NCBI RefSeq assembly: GCF_018129065.1
Contig: NZ_JAAEDM010000048.1
Span: 1 to 37,415 of the forward strand
Reading direction: 5' to 3'
Length of the DNA stretch: 37,415 nt
From: Neoroseomonas soli
Lineage (GTDB): Bacteria; Pseudomonadota; Alphaproteobacteria; Acetobacterales; Acetobacteraceae
Made by a program: the position numbers and the translations under genes
In this document: piece after piece, positions 1 through 8,424 of the stretch
Numbering within the stretch: position 1 is the stretch's first letter
How the letters are laid out: each line of letters starts with the position of its first letter
Notes under the pieces: model-generated
Databases searched by the model: none
What the model saw: only the letters and a program-made list of their open reading frames with translations
What the model was told of the DNA's origin: nothing

Positions 1-764
1 CTCCTGCGGCCGCCGCCGCCGCGGCGCCCGCGCCGAGGCCCGCCGCGGCGCCAGTCGCCATCACCGCGGCGCATACCGCGGTGCCCAACAGCAGCATGCG
101 CAAGGTCATCGCGCGCCGCCTGTCGGAATCCAAGGCGACCATCCCGCATTTCTACGTGACGATGGATATCGAGATCGACGCGCTGCTGAAGCTGCGCGCC
201 GACCTCAATGCGCGTTCGCCCAAGGACGGCCCAGGGGCCTACAAGCTCAGCGTCAACGACCTGGTGATCAAGGCGACGGCGGCCACGCTGCGGCGCTTCC
301 CGTCCTGCAACGCGACCTGGACCGAGGACGCGATCATCCAGTACCACGACGTCGACATCTCGGTGGCCGTGTCCATCCCGGAAGGGTTGATCACGCCGAT
401 CGTGCGCAGCGCCGACAAGAAGGGCCTCGCGGCGATCAGCAACGAGATGAAGGACCTCGCGGCGCGCGCCAAATCCGGCAAGCTGAAGCCCGAGGAATTC
501 CAGGGCGGCGGCTTTTCCATCTCCAACATGGGGATGTACGGGGTCAGCGACTTCAGCGCGATCATCAACCCGCCGCAGGCCGGCATCCTCGCGGTTTCCG
601 CCGGGCTGCAGAAGCCTGTGGTGAAGGACGGGGCGCTCGCCATCGCGACGGTGATGACCTGCACGCTCAGCGTCGATCACCGCGTCATCGACGGTGCGCT
701 CGCCGCCGAGTTCATCCAGGCGCTCAAGCGCACCATCGAGGATCCGCTGAGCCTGCTGCTGTGA
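1..764 (+). CDS. pdhC: Pyruvate dehydrogenase E2, dihydrolipoamide acetyltransferase (C-terminal part)
   Basis: The gene enters from the left edge, with its reading frame starting at position 3. The first ~25 visible codons form an Ala/Pro-rich flexible linker, typical between the lipoyl/peripheral-binding and catalytic domains of E2. The acyltransferase catalytic domain follows, opening with an SSMRKVIARRL-type stretch and ending near a DHRVIDGALAAEF motif that holds the catalytic His and Asp. Known role: transfer of the acetyl group from lipoyl-lysine to CoA in the pyruvate dehydrogenase complex. The E3 and lipA genes just downstream support the pyruvate rather than the 2-oxoglutarate complex, but the lipoyl domain and E1 genes lie outside the window, so the substrate is inferred. 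The stop overlaps the next start as GTGA. Confidence 0.93.
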   Translation, partial: PAAAAAAAPAPRPAAAPVAITAAHTAVPNSSMRKVIARRLSESKATIPHFYVTMDIEIDALLKLRADLNARSPKDGPGAYKLSVNDLVIKATAATLRRFPSCNATWTEDAIIQYHDVDISVAVSIPEGLITPIVRSADKKGLAAISNEMKDLAARAKSGKLKPEEFQGGGFSISNMGMYGVSDFSAIINPPQAGILAVSAGLQKPVVKDGALAIATVMTCTLSVDHRVIDGALAAEFIQALKRTIEDPLSLLL

Positions 765-1249
765 CCTTGCTGTCGATCCGCGAGGCGGTGCCCGCCGACG
801 TGCCGGTCATCGCGCGCTTCGTGCGCGCGCTGGCGGAGTTCGAGAGGCTGGCGCACGAGGCGGTCGGCACCGAGGCGGATTTCCACGCCGCCATCTTCGG
901 CACGCCGCAGCGCGCGGGCTGCCTGATGGCGGAATGGGAGGGCGAACCCGCGGCGATCGCGCTGTATCACTGGACCTTCTCCACGTTCCTCGCGAAGCCG
1001 GGGCGGTGGCTGGAAGACCTCTGGGTGGAACCGCGCTTCCGCCGCCGCGGCATCGCCAAGGCGTTGTTCGCGCGGCTGGCGCAGGACACGCTGGCGGAAG
1101 GCGGCGGGCGTCTTGCCTGGAACGTGCTCGATTGGAACACGCCGGCCATCGCGACCTATGACGCGATGGGGGCGCAGGCTCTCAAGGAATGGATCACGCG
1201 CCGCCTGTCCGGCGATGCGCTGAGGTCCCTGGCAGTGGAGGCGACGTGA
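761..1249 (+). CDS. GNAT family N-acetyltransferase within the PDH operon
   Basis: A 162-aa single-domain GNAT acetyltransferase. The acetyl-CoA-binding motif A is visible as LEDLWVEPRFRRRGIAKALF (R-R-R-G-I-A loop), followed by the WNVLDWNTPAIATYDAMGA region typical of the C-terminal half. The overall pattern resembles diamine (spermidine/spermine-like) acetyltransferases, but the acceptor cannot be read from sequence. It starts with GTG inside the E2 stop (GTGA) and its own TGA overlaps the ATG of the E3 gene (TGATG). It is therefore translationally coupled on both sides and must be co-expressed with pyruvate dehydrogenase. The enzyme uses acetyl-CoA, the product of that complex; any regulatory role is inference. 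Confidence 0.88.
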   Translation: MTLLSIREAVPADVPVIARFVRALAEFERLAHEAVGTEADFHAAIFGTPQRAGCLMAEWEGEPAAIALYHWTFSTFLAKPGRWLEDLWVEPRFRRRGIAKALFARLAQDTLAEGGGRLAWNVLDWNTPAIATYDAMGAQALKEWITRRLSGDALRSLAVEAT

Positions 1250-2643
1250 TGGCCGAGCAATTCGACCTCGTGGTGGTGGGCGGCGGCCCCGGCGGCTACG
1301 TCTCGGCGATCCGCGCGGCGCAGCTCAAGATGAAGGTTGCGCTGGTGGAGCGTGAGCACCTCGGCGGCATCTGCCTCAACTGGGGCTGCATCCCGACCAA
1401 GGCGCTGCTGCGCGCCTCCGAGATCAACCACCTGCTGCACAGCCTCGATCACTACGGTTTCGCGGCGGACAACGTGCGCTTCGACTTCGCGAAGGTGGTG
1501 AAGCGGTCGCGCAATGTCGCGAACCAGCTTTCCATGGGCGTGAAGGGGCTGCTGAAGAAGAACAAGGTCACGGTGTTCGACGGGCACGGAAAGCTCGCCG
1601 GACCCGGCAAGCTGAGCGTGACCAAGGACGGCAAGCCGGTCGCCGATATCGCGGCGAAGCACATCATCCTCGCGACCGGCGCGCGGGCTCGCGTGCTGCC
1701 GGGGATGGAGCCGGACGGCAAGCTGATCTGGACCTACAAGGAAGCCCTGGTCCCGCCGGCGATGCCGAAGCGGCTGATCGTGATCGGCTCGGGCGCCATC
1801 GGGTCGGAGTTCGCCTCCTTCTTCCTGAACATGGGCGCCGAGGTGACGCTGATCGAGGTGCTGGACCGCATCCTCCCGGTCGAGGACGCCGAGGTTTCCG
1901 CCTTCGTGCACAAATCCTTCACCAAGCAGGGAATGAAGGTCATCACCGGCGCCAAGGTGCAGGGTGTGCGGAAGGAGGGCGACAGCCTCGCCGCCATCGT
2001 CGAGGCCGGCGGCAAGGTCACGGAGATCAAGGCCGACCGGTTGATCTCCGCGGTCGGCATCGTCGGCAATGTCGAGGATATCGGCCTCGAAGGAACCAAG
2101 GTTCAGGTGGACCGCACCCATGTCGTGACCGACGCCATGGGCCGCACCGGGGAACCGGGCGTCTATGCCATCGGCGACCTGACCGGCCCGCCCTGGCTCG
2201 CACACAAGGCCAGCCACGAGGGCGTCATCACCGTCGAGGCCATCGCCGGGCTGCATCCGCACGCGATGGACACCCTGAACATCCCGGGCTGCACCTATTG
2301 CCGTCCGCAGGTGGCCTCGGTGGGGCTGACCGAAGCCGCGGCGAAGGAGAAGGGCCACGAGGTGAAGGTCGGCCGCTTCCCCTTCATCGGCAACGGCAAG
2401 GCGATCGCCCTCGGCGAGCCCGAAGGCTTCGTGAAGACCGTGTTCGACGCGAAGACCGGCGCCCTGCTCGGCGCCCACATGGTTGGGCCGGAGGTCACCG
2501 AAATGATCCAGGGCTACACCATCGCCCGCACCCTGGAGACGACCGAGGCCGAACTGATGCACACGGTCTTCCCGCACCCGACCATCAGCGAGGCCATGCA
2601 TGAGAGCGTCCTCGACGCCTATGGCCGCGTGATCCACATCTGA
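1249..2643 (+). CDS. lpdA: Dihydrolipoyl dehydrogenase (E3)
   Basis: 464 aa, usual length for the family. The start was set at the ATG overlapping the GNAT stop, because GGAGG lies 7-8 nt upstream and the N-terminus then begins [17 protein letters not shown], the FAD-binding Rossmann motif. The redox-active disulfide is C42-LNWG-C47 in [14 protein letters not shown] second nucleotide-binding motif, [14 protein letters not shown], binds NAD. The C-terminal [12 protein letters not shown] carries the His-Glu pair that activates the partner subunit's disulfide. It reoxidises dihydrolipoamide on E2 with NAD+. An in-frame upstream GTG/ATG extension from 1189 is possible but overlaps the GNAT gene and is not family-like. 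Confidence 0.97.
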   Translation: MAEQFDLVVVGGGPGGYVSAIRAAQLKMKVALVEREHLGGICLNWGCIPTKALLRASEINHLLHSLDHYGFAADNVRFDFAKVVKRSRNVANQLSMGVKGLLKKNKVTVFDGHGKLAGPGKLSVTKDGKPVADIAAKHIILATGARARVLPGMEPDGKLIWTYKEALVPPAMPKRLIVIGSGAIGSEFASFFLNMGAEVTLIEVLDRILPVEDAEVSAFVHKSFTKQGMKVITGAKVQGVRKEGDSLAAIVEAGGKVTEIKADRLISAVGIVGNVEDIGLEGTKVQVDRTHVVTDAMGRTGEPGVYAIGDLTGPPWLAHKASHEGVITVEAIAGLHPHAMDTLNIPGCTYCRPQVASVGLTEAAAKEKGHEVKVGRFPFIGNGKAIALGEPEGFVKTVFDAKTGALLGAHMVGPEVTEMIQGYTIARTLETTEAELMHTVFPHPTISEAMHESVLDAYGRVIHI

Positions 2644-2652
2644 GGCAGGGCG

Positions 2653-2680
2653 GCCCTGCGCCCGGCAAGCCTCGCAGGGC
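2653..2680 (+). terminator. Hairpin between lpdA and lipA
   Basis: GCCCTGCG (2653-2660) pairs perfectly with CGCAGGGC (2673-2680) across a 12-nt loop, just after the lpdA stop. There is no T-run, so it may be a weak terminator or a processing hairpin. A TTATAT -10-like hexamer at 2694-2699 follows, 18 nt before lipA, suggesting lipA can have its own promoter. No clear -35 is visible. Confidence 0.4.
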
Positions 2681-2717
2681 AGTAACAAACCCCTTATATG
2701 CCGGGCCGGAACGCCCC

Positions 2718-3692
2718 ATGACGACCCGTATCGAAATCGACCACCGCAATGCCCTGACGGGTGCCGCCCGGCACCCGGAAAAGGCTCATCGCCCGGACAA
2801 CCCCATCCAGCGCAAGCCCGCCTGGATCCGGGTCAAGGCGCCGACCAGCCCCGTCTATCACGAGACGCGGGCCCTGATGCGCGAGCAGAAGCTCGTCACG
2901 GTCTGCGAGGAAGCGGCCTGCCCGAACATCGGGGAATGCTGGTCCCAGCGCCACGCCACCATGATGATCATGGGGGAGACCTGCACGCGTGCATGCTCCT
3001 TCTGCAACGTCGCGACCGGCATCCCGAAGGCACTGGACGCGGACGAACCGCGCCGGGTGGGGGAGGCGGTGGCCGGCCTCGGCCTCCGGCATGTGGTGGT
3101 GACCAGCGTGGACCGCGACGACCTGGCCGATGGCGGGGCGGAACATTTCGCCCGCACCATCCGCGCCATCCGCCAGGCCGCGCCCGACACCACCATCGAG
3201 GTCCTGACGCCCGACTTCCTGCGCAAGGACGGCGCGCTGGAAGTCGTCGTCGAGGCCCGGCCGGACGTCTTCAACCACAACCTCGAGACCGTGCCGGCGC
3301 TCTACCCGACCATCCGGCCGGGGGCGCGCTACTATCACTCGCTGCGTCTGCTGGACCGGGTGAAGCAGCTCGACCCCTCCATCTTCACCAAGTCCGGGAT
3401 GATGGTCGGCCTCGGCGAGAAGCGGATCGAGGTGCTGCAGGTGATGGACGACCTGCGCTCGGCGGATGTGGATTTCCTCACCATCGGCCAGTACCTGCAG
3501 CCGACGGTGAAGCATGCGGCAGTGGACCGCTTCGTGACGCCGGAGGAGTTCGGCGACTACGCCGCCGCCGCGCGCGGCAAGGCCTTCCTGCTGGTCTCCG
3601 CCACGCCGCTGACGCGGTCCTCCTACCATGCGGACCGGGATTTCGCGGCGCTGCGCGACGCGCGCGAGGCGCGCCTTTCCGCCCGCGCCTGA
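2718..3692 (+). CDS. lipA: Lipoyl synthase
   Basis: 324 aa, a radical-SAM enzyme that inserts two sulfur atoms into octanoyl-lysine on lipoyl domains. Both iron-sulfur cluster motifs are intact: C63-x4-C68-x5-C74 ([12 protein letters not shown]) for the auxiliary cluster and C89-x3-C93-x2-C96 (CTRACSFC) for the SAM cluster. The conserved RSSYHAD motif near the C-terminus supplies the serine ligand of the auxiliary cluster. The position just after E2/E3 of pyruvate dehydrogenase fits its job of lipoylating E2. LipB is not in the window. The stop is 1 nt before the next ATG, indicating coupling with the START-domain gene. Confidence 0.98.
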   Translation: MTTRIEIDHRNALTGAARHPEKAHRPDNPIQRKPAWIRVKAPTSPVYHETRALMREQKLVTVCEEAACPNIGECWSQRHATMMIMGETCTRACSFCNVATGIPKALDADEPRRVGEAVAGLGLRHVVVTSVDRDDLADGGAEHFARTIRAIRQAAPDTTIEVLTPDFLRKDGALEVVVEARPDVFNHNLETVPALYPTIRPGARYYHSLRLLDRVKQLDPSIFTKSGMMVGLGEKRIEVLQVMDDLRSADVDFLTIGQYLQPTVKHAAVDRFVTPEEFGDYAAAARGKAFLLVSATPLTRSSYHADRDFAALRDAREARLSARA

Positions 3693-3693
3693 C

Positions 3694-4173
3694 ATGCCGA
3701 CGCACGCCGAGAAGAAGATCCTTCGCTACTCGCCGGAGCAGATGTTCGACCTGGTGGCGGATGTGCGGCGCTATCCGGAGTTCCTGCCCTGGTGCGTCGG
3801 CGCGCGCGTGCTGTCGCGGACGGACGGCGAACTCGTCGCGGACCTGACCATCGGCTTCAAGATGTTCCGGGAGACCTTCCGCTCCCGCGTCACGCTGGAG
3901 CGGCCGCACCACGTCCATGTCGCCTATGAGACCGGCCCCTTCCGCTACCTGAACAACCACTGGCGCTTCAACGCCGTGCCGCAGGGCTCCGAGGTCGATT
4001 TCTTCGTCGATTTCGAGTTCCACAGCCGAATCCTCCAGATGGCGATCGGCGTGGTGTTCAACGAGGCAGTGCGTCTGATGGTGCGCGCCTTCGAACGGCG
4101 CGCCATGGCGCTCTATGGCCGGAAGACGGTGCAGGTGACGCCGGGGACGCCGGCGCCCTCTGCGATGGGCTGA
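3694..4173 (+). CDS. COQ10/RatA-type START-domain protein
   Basis: 159 aa. The start was chosen at the ATG 1 nt after the lipA stop; it gives MPTHAEKKILRYSPEQMFDLV, the usual beginning of the polyketide cyclase/START family. The motif ADVRRYPEFLPWCVGARV and the C-terminal FNEAVRLMVRAFERRA helix are characteristic of bacterial proteins called RatA or coenzyme-Q-binding COQ10. Known family roles are ubiquinone binding/trafficking and, in E. coli, an effect on ribosome assembly; which applies here is unknown. No antitoxin partner is adjacent, so a toxin-antitoxin label is not supported. lipA-COQ10 adjacency is common in alphaproteobacteria. Confidence 0.85.
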   Translation: MPTHAEKKILRYSPEQMFDLVADVRRYPEFLPWCVGARVLSRTDGELVADLTIGFKMFRETFRSRVTLERPHHVHVAYETGPFRYLNNHWRFNAVPQGSEVDFFVDFEFHSRILQMAIGVVFNEAVRLMVRAFERRAMALYGRKTVQVTPGTPAPSAMG

Positions 4174-4201
4174 AGCCGGCCGGCGCCACTGCTGCCCGGT
4201 T

Positions 4202-4747
4202 TCAGTGCGGCGCGCCTTCCCCGATGCGGTGCAGCAGCCGCCCGCCATCGGCCAGCGCGATGACGACCAGGATCTCCTGCGCCCGCGGCGCGTCGCCCAG
4301 CATCACCGTCATGGCGTCGAAATGCCCGCGCGACCAGGCGTCGTCCTTGTGCCCCAGGGGCAGGTCGAGAGGCGCCCCCGGCGGGCCGATCTTGACCACG
4401 GAGGGGATCAGCGCCGCCCCGCCGCCGATCGCGGCCCGCAGCGGCTTGCCCATCTTCGGGTGCAGGAGCGCGTGGCCGTGCTCGAGTTCCCCCGCCGTGC
4501 CGACGATCGCCCCCTTGCCATAGGAGACCGGCGGCCCGTCCAGCATCTTCAGCAGGTCGGGCGCGACCCGTTCCGCCAGCGCGGCGCCGGCGTCGATCAG
4601 GTTCGAAAGGTCGCGCACGAACCGCCCCGCGAAGGGATTGGCGATGGCCGCCAGCGCCACCGCCCGCACGACCGGGCGCGCGCAATCGGCGCCCATCTCG
4701 GAAAAGGCCTGCTCGCGCAGCAGGGCGAGCTTGCGGATCTGGACCAT
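4202..4747 (-). CDS. Amino acid synthesis (AA_synth/DUF1185-type) family protein
   Basis: 181 aa. The start is set at the ATG preceded by a strong GGGGGAGGA ribosome-binding site; an in-frame upstream ATG at 4810 would add 21 poorly conserved-looking residues. The sequence MVQIRKLALLREQAF, the GKGAIVGTAGELEHGHA region and GHKDDAWSRGHFDAM are what I associate with the AA_synth family (peptides annotated as amino acid synthesis family). The biochemical function is not established. It is convergent with the START-domain gene and divergent from the threonine-aldolase-like gene, with 86 nt between the two starts. Family assignment is from memory of motifs. Confidence 0.75.
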   Translation of the reverse strand: MVQIRKLALLREQAFSEMGADCARPVVRAVALAAIANPFAGRFVRDLSNLIDAGAALAERVAPDLLKMLDGPPVSYGKGAIVGTAGELEHGHALLHPKMGKPLRAAIGGGAALIPSVVKIGPPGAPLDLPLGHKDDAWSRGHFDAMTVMLGDAPRAQEILVVIALADGGRLLHRIGEGAPH

Positions 4748-4833
4748 GGTGTCCTCCCCCTCTGGCCGGATCGTGGCGCCGGGGGCATGCTTCCTGCAAC
4801 CCTCCCGCAACTGGCCACAGAACAGGTCTCATC

Positions 4834-5901
4834 ATGGTCCACGCCCCGAACCGCCCGCCCGCCGGCGCGCCGCCCGTCCGCATCAACCTCTATTCGGACA
4901 CGCAGACGCGCCCGACGCCGGCGATGAAGGAAGCGATGGTGCGCGCCGAGGTCGGCGACGAGCAGCACGGCGACGACCCGACCGTGCACGAGCTCTGCGA
5001 CCGCATGGCCGCGCTGATGGGCAAGGAGGCGGCGGTCTACCTGCCCTCCGGCACCATGTGCAACGTGATCGCGATCCTCACGCATTGCTCCAAGGGCGAC
5101 GAGGTCATCGCGCACGAGACATCGCACATCCTGCACAGCGAAGGCGGCACCCATGCCGCGCTGACCGGCGTGCAGATCATGCCGATGAAGGGCCCGCGCG
5201 GCATGTTCACCGCGGACGACGTGCGTGCCGCGATCCGCCCGAAGACGCGCTACGCACCGCCGCAGCGGCTGCTCGAGGTCGAGCAGACGGCGAATATCGG
5301 CGGCGGCGCCGTCTGGCCGCTGGCACAGCTCAACGAGGTCGCGGCCGTCGCGCACGAGCAGGGCTGGTCCACCCACATGGACGGCGCCCGGCTGATGAAC
5401 GCCTGCGTCGCCGCCGGCATTGCGCCGAAGGACATGGTGGCGAATTTCGACAGCGTGTGGCTCGACTTCACCAAGGGCCTCGGCGCGCCGCTCGGCGCCG
5501 TGCTCTGCGGCAGCGAGGAATTCATCGGCCGCGCCTGGCGCTGGAAGCAGCGGCTCGGCGGGTCGATGCGCCAGGCAGGGATCTGCGCCGCGGCCTGCAA
5601 CCATGCCCTCGACCACCATGTGGACCGGCTGGCGGAGGACCACGCCAACGCCAAGGCGCTGGCCCGCGGGCTGCGCCAGATTCCGGGCGTGGTGGTGGAG
5701 GAACCGGACACCAACCTGGTCTTCTTCGACATCAAGGGCGCCGGCATGTCGGTGGAGCAGCTGCAGGCGAAGCTGCAGATGCGCGGCATCGCGGTCTCCG
5801 GCCTCGGCGGCCGGGTGCGCGCCTGCACGCATCTCGACGTGACCGCGCCGATGATCGAGGAGGCTGTGACCGAGATCCGCGCCGCGCTCGCCGCGGCCTG
5901 A
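4834..5901 (+). CDS. Threonine aldolase/beta-eliminating lyase family PLP enzyme
   Basis: 355 aa, fold-type I PLP enzyme of the low-specificity threonine aldolase group, which cleaves L-threonine/allo-threonine to glycine and acetaldehyde. The N-terminal motif INLYSDTQTRPTPAM corresponds to the family's DLRSDTVTRPT. HMDGAR (Asp183) should contact the pyridine nitrogen of PLP, and DFTKGLGAPLGAVL carries the Schiff-base Lys214. The ATG at 4834 has no strong ribosome-binding site. The substrate could be another beta-hydroxy-amino acid. It is divergent from the AA_synth-type gene, so they may share a regulatory region. Confidence 0.85.
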   Translation: MVHAPNRPPAGAPPVRINLYSDTQTRPTPAMKEAMVRAEVGDEQHGDDPTVHELCDRMAALMGKEAAVYLPSGTMCNVIAILTHCSKGDEVIAHETSHILHSEGGTHAALTGVQIMPMKGPRGMFTADDVRAAIRPKTRYAPPQRLLEVEQTANIGGGAVWPLAQLNEVAAVAHEQGWSTHMDGARLMNACVAAGIAPKDMVANFDSVWLDFTKGLGAPLGAVLCGSEEFIGRAWRWKQRLGGSMRQAGICAAACNHALDHHVDRLAEDHANAKALARGLRQIPGVVVEEPDTNLVFFDIKGAGMSVEQLQAKLQMRGIAVSGLGGRVRACTHLDVTAPMIEEAVTEIRAALAAA

Positions 5902-6126
5902 TCCCGGGCGGCAGGCGCCGCGGGGGGTTTCAGCCCTTGCGGTGCCGGCCGCCTCGTCGGCCTGGGGGCGCCGGGCACTGCTCCCGATGTGATGCCGCGC
6001 ACGGCATGATGCCAGCGGCCGCCGGGGATGGTCGATCGCGCTTGGCGCGGCGGGGTGCGCGGGTGTTGCATCGCCCCCGGATCCGGGCCCACCAGGGGGA
6101 CCGGCGAGGCGAAGGGCCGGGACGCC

Positions 6127-7698
6127 ATGGCGATGCTCACTGCGCCGCACTACCCGATCATCTACGTGCGCGGCTATGCCGGGAACGACGACGAGATCGA
6201 GGACACCGTCGCCGATCCCTACATGGGCTTCAACCTGGGTTCGACGAAGATCCGCCAGCAATGGACCGGGCGCGTGGTGCGCCATTACTTCGAATCCCCG
6301 CTGGTCCGCCTGATGAAGGATTTCGAGTATCGGGACGTCTATTCCGCGGGCCTCGACGGCGCGGAACTCGACGTGCCGCCGGAGGAGCCGATCGGGCCGC
6401 GCTCCATCGTCATCTATCGCTACTACGACCAGGTCTCGACCGCCTTCGGCGAAGGCAAGCAGCGCAGCATGGAGAGCTTCGGCGAGGGGCTCGGGACGCT
6501 GATCGGAAAGCTGCGCGACCGCATCTGCGCGACCGAGGAGGAGAAGGCGGGCTTCCGCGTCCACCTGGTCGGCCACTCCATGGGCGGCCTCGTCATCCGC
6601 TGCTTCCTGCAGAACGACGCCATCAGCACGCCGGAGGTGAAGGCGCTGGTCGATCGCGTCTTCACCTATGCGAGCCCGCATGACGGCATCGAGTTCGAGA
6701 TCATCGGCAACGTCCCCGGCTTCTTCACCCGCAACAGCGCGGACAACTTCAACCGCGACCGGATGTGCCAGTACCTCGGATTGCCGGCGGGGACGGAGAA
6801 GGTGAACACGCTCGCCGGCAGGTTCGACCCCGACCGCTTCTTCTGCCTGGTCGGCACGAACCCGCGCGACTACACGGTCGCGGCCGGCTGGTCCTCGCGC
6901 ATCGTCGGGCCGTTCAGCGATGGGCTGGTGCGCATCGACAACGCGCATGTCACCGGCCCCGCGGCGGACCCTGCGCGCCCGACGCGGATCGCCCCGCGCG
7001 CCTTCGTCCACCGCAGCCATTCGGGCCACTACGGCATCGTCAATTCCGAGGAAGGCTACCAGAACCTCACCCGATTCCTCTTCGGCGATGCGCGGGTGGA
7101 CGGGGAACTGCATGTCCGCGAGCTGACGCTGCCACCGGACGTGCAGAAGCTGAAGGACGACGGGAAGCAGATCCGCGCCTCCTACCACTTCGAATGCATT
7201 ACCGCGGTGCGTGGCGCGCGCTGGGATCTCAGCCGACGCGTGATGGCGGAGAATTCCACGCTCTTCCGCAAGTACGGGGAGCTCTTCCCCGAGAAGGCCG
7301 GCGCATTCGACCGTCCGCACCACGACCGGCCGCTGCTCTTCACCACCTTCCTCAATTCCGCGGCGCGGGTGAACAGGCGGCGGCGCTCCCTCGGCTTCAG
7401 CGTCGACCTCGGCGTGCTGGTGCCGGAATACGAGGTGGAAGGCGCGCTCTGGCTGCGGAACCACTACCCGGGCGGCTACATCTTCCGCGACAAGATCAAC
7501 ATCGAGGCCATCCCGCCGGAGAACGAAGGCGAAGCCTGGCGCCTGCGCTACGGCTTCGACAGCGACGCGCCCAATGCCGCCACGAAGGAGGCCGAGGCAA
7601 CGGCGGCCGATGGTGCGCTGACCTTCCTTATCCCCATCCGGCAGAACCGCAGGCCGGGCATCGACGCCGACCTCGTGCTGGTCGCGCGGGGCCGGTAG
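6127..7698 (+). CDS. Two-part alpha/beta hydrolase (lipase/esterase-like) with unknown C-terminal domain
   Basis: 523 aa. The start is placed at ATG 6127 because the protein then begins MAMLTAPHYPIIYVRGYAGN, the first core strand and oxyanion region of a lipase-like alpha/beta hydrolase; an in-frame ATG at 6028 would add 33 low-complexity residues. The nucleophile elbow is VHLVGHSMGGLVIR with Ser151. A plausible catalytic His lies in HRSHSGHYGIV at about residues 297-304. From about residue 315 to the end is a separate region rich in beta-strand-like segments (for example LGFSVDLGVLVPEYEVEGALWL) that I do not recognise. No signal peptide is seen. The substrate is unknown. It is followed 10 nt later by the convergent DUF882 gene. 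Confidence 0.75.
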   Translation: MAMLTAPHYPIIYVRGYAGNDDEIEDTVADPYMGFNLGSTKIRQQWTGRVVRHYFESPLVRLMKDFEYRDVYSAGLDGAELDVPPEEPIGPRSIVIYRYYDQVSTAFGEGKQRSMESFGEGLGTLIGKLRDRICATEEEKAGFRVHLVGHSMGGLVIRCFLQNDAISTPEVKALVDRVFTYASPHDGIEFEIIGNVPGFFTRNSADNFNRDRMCQYLGLPAGTEKVNTLAGRFDPDRFFCLVGTNPRDYTVAAGWSSRIVGPFSDGLVRIDNAHVTGPAADPARPTRIAPRAFVHRSHSGHYGIVNSEEGYQNLTRFLFGDARVDGELHVRELTLPPDVQKLKDDGKQIRASYHFECITAVRGARWDLSRRVMAENSTLFRKYGELFPEKAGAFDRPHHDRPLLFTTFLNSAARVNRRRRSLGFSVDLGVLVPEYEVEGALWLRNHYPGGYIFRDKINIEAIPPENEGEAWRLRYGFDSDAPNAATKEAEATAADGALTFLIPIRQNRRPGIDADLVLVARGR

Positions 7699-7708
7699 CC
7701 GGGCGCGG

Positions 7709-8251
7709 TCAGTTCAGCATCCGTGTCCAGGACGCCTTCGGCCCGATGTCCACATGGGTGAAGGACCCGTACCAGCCGATGCCCATGAAGCCGAGATGCT
7801 GGGAGAACTGCATCGCCTGGTTGCAGACATCGGCCTGCGCCATGCCGGGCATGACGATGTCCGCCGCCATGCCGCGCATGTGCAGGCTGTTCGGCGCGGC
7901 GAAGGGCAGGGAGGCATTGGTCGCCGGCGTGCGATAGCCCGAGATCACCCGCAACGGCCGCGTGTAGCCGAAGCGCTCCTGGATCAGCGACAGCATGTCG
8001 AGCAGCAGCGGCGGCGTCGGCCCAGCGAGATTTTCGCGCAGGTCGCGGAACAGGTGCTGCAGCCGCGCGAGCGCCTGGATGTTGTAGTCCTGGCCGGTGC
8101 GGTAGGCGACCGCGACTTCCTCGCCGGCATTGTTCTGGACCCAGAGCCAGCGCTGCCGGTCCGGCAGGTCGGCCCGTGCCCGGCCGGCCGGAAGGGCGGC
8201 GAGCGACGCGGCCGCGCCGAGGAGACCCCGGCGGCGAAGAGCCTGCGTCAT
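7709..8251 (-). CDS. Exported DUF882/YcbK-like M15-family protein
   Basis: About 180 aa with an N-terminal twin-arginine-like signal, MTQALRRRGLLGAAASLAALPAGRARA, pointing to export. The body matches the DUF882/peptidase M15-like fold: VISGYRTPATNASL, then SLHMRGMAADI (His and Asp zinc-ligand positions) and FTHVDIGP (His-x-Asp). Family members are thought to act on peptidoglycan stem peptides. Alternative starts in the same frame are ATG 8263, 12 nt upstream, and a longer ORF to 8368. An AT-rich TATAAA box lies immediately upstream. It is convergent with the two-part hydrolase. Confidence 0.85.
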   Translation of the reverse strand: MTQALRRRGLLGAAASLAALPAGRARADLPDRQRWLWVQNNAGEEVAVAYRTGQDYNIQALARLQHLFRDLRENLAGPTPPLLLDMLSLIQERFGYTRPLRVISGYRTPATNASLPFAAPNSLHMRGMAADIVMPGMAQADVCNQAMQFSQHLGFMGIGWYGSFTHVDIGPKASWTRMLN

Positions 8252-8275
8252 GTCGGACCGCATCCGTTCACAATT

Positions 8276-8281
8276 TTTATA
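8276..8281 (-). promoter_or_regulatory. Candidate -10 element (TATAAA) for the DUF882 gene
   Basis: TATAAA read on the minus strand sits in a short AT-rich patch unusual for this GC-rich region. Transcription would start near 8268, giving only ~5 nt before ATG 8263 or ~17 nt before ATG 8251. A TTGCAC hexamer exists but is 21 nt away, so the -35 is poor. Confidence 0.35.
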
Positions 8282-8373
8282 CTGATCGCCCGACCGGCAA
8301 GTGTGCAACCGAGTCGTTGATTCGCGCCGAAGTTGCGCGCTTGGTGTGGCCTGCGCGCCGCGCCTCATGCCGC

Positions 8374-8424
8374 GGGGCTGGTGGGCGGCCGCGCGCGGAA
8401 CGGGATTCTGATGCCGGGTCAGCC
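8374..8424. repeat. Intergenic repeat, copy A (pair with 33647-33697)
   Basis: The stretch opens GGGGCTGGTGGG, continues through CCGCGCGCG and AACG, and ends GATGCCGG(G)TCAGC. It matches 33647-33697 in the same order and orientation with small gaps. Both copies lie just downstream of a minus-strand gene. This copy includes the stop codon of the CinA-type gene. Confidence 0.45.

Noticed and set aside
1..80. GCC/GCG trinucleotide-rich start as a simple-sequence repeat
   Set aside because: It is the Ala/Pro interdomain linker of the E2 subunit in frame.
1156..2688. 510-codon minus-strand frame opposite lpdA
   Set aside because: It is a shadow of lpdA; the plus-strand frame carries the FAD motif and redox Cys pair.
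3694..4173. RatA toxin of a toxin-antitoxin module
   Set aside because: No small antitoxin gene is adjacent. The gene is coupled to lipA and fits the COQ10-type housekeeping group better.
4597..7464. 955-codon open frame on the minus strand
   Set aside because: It is antisense to the threonine-aldolase-type and hydrolase genes. The composition is His/Arg/Ala/Val-rich, as expected for the shadow of GC-rich coding sequence, and no domain motif is visible.
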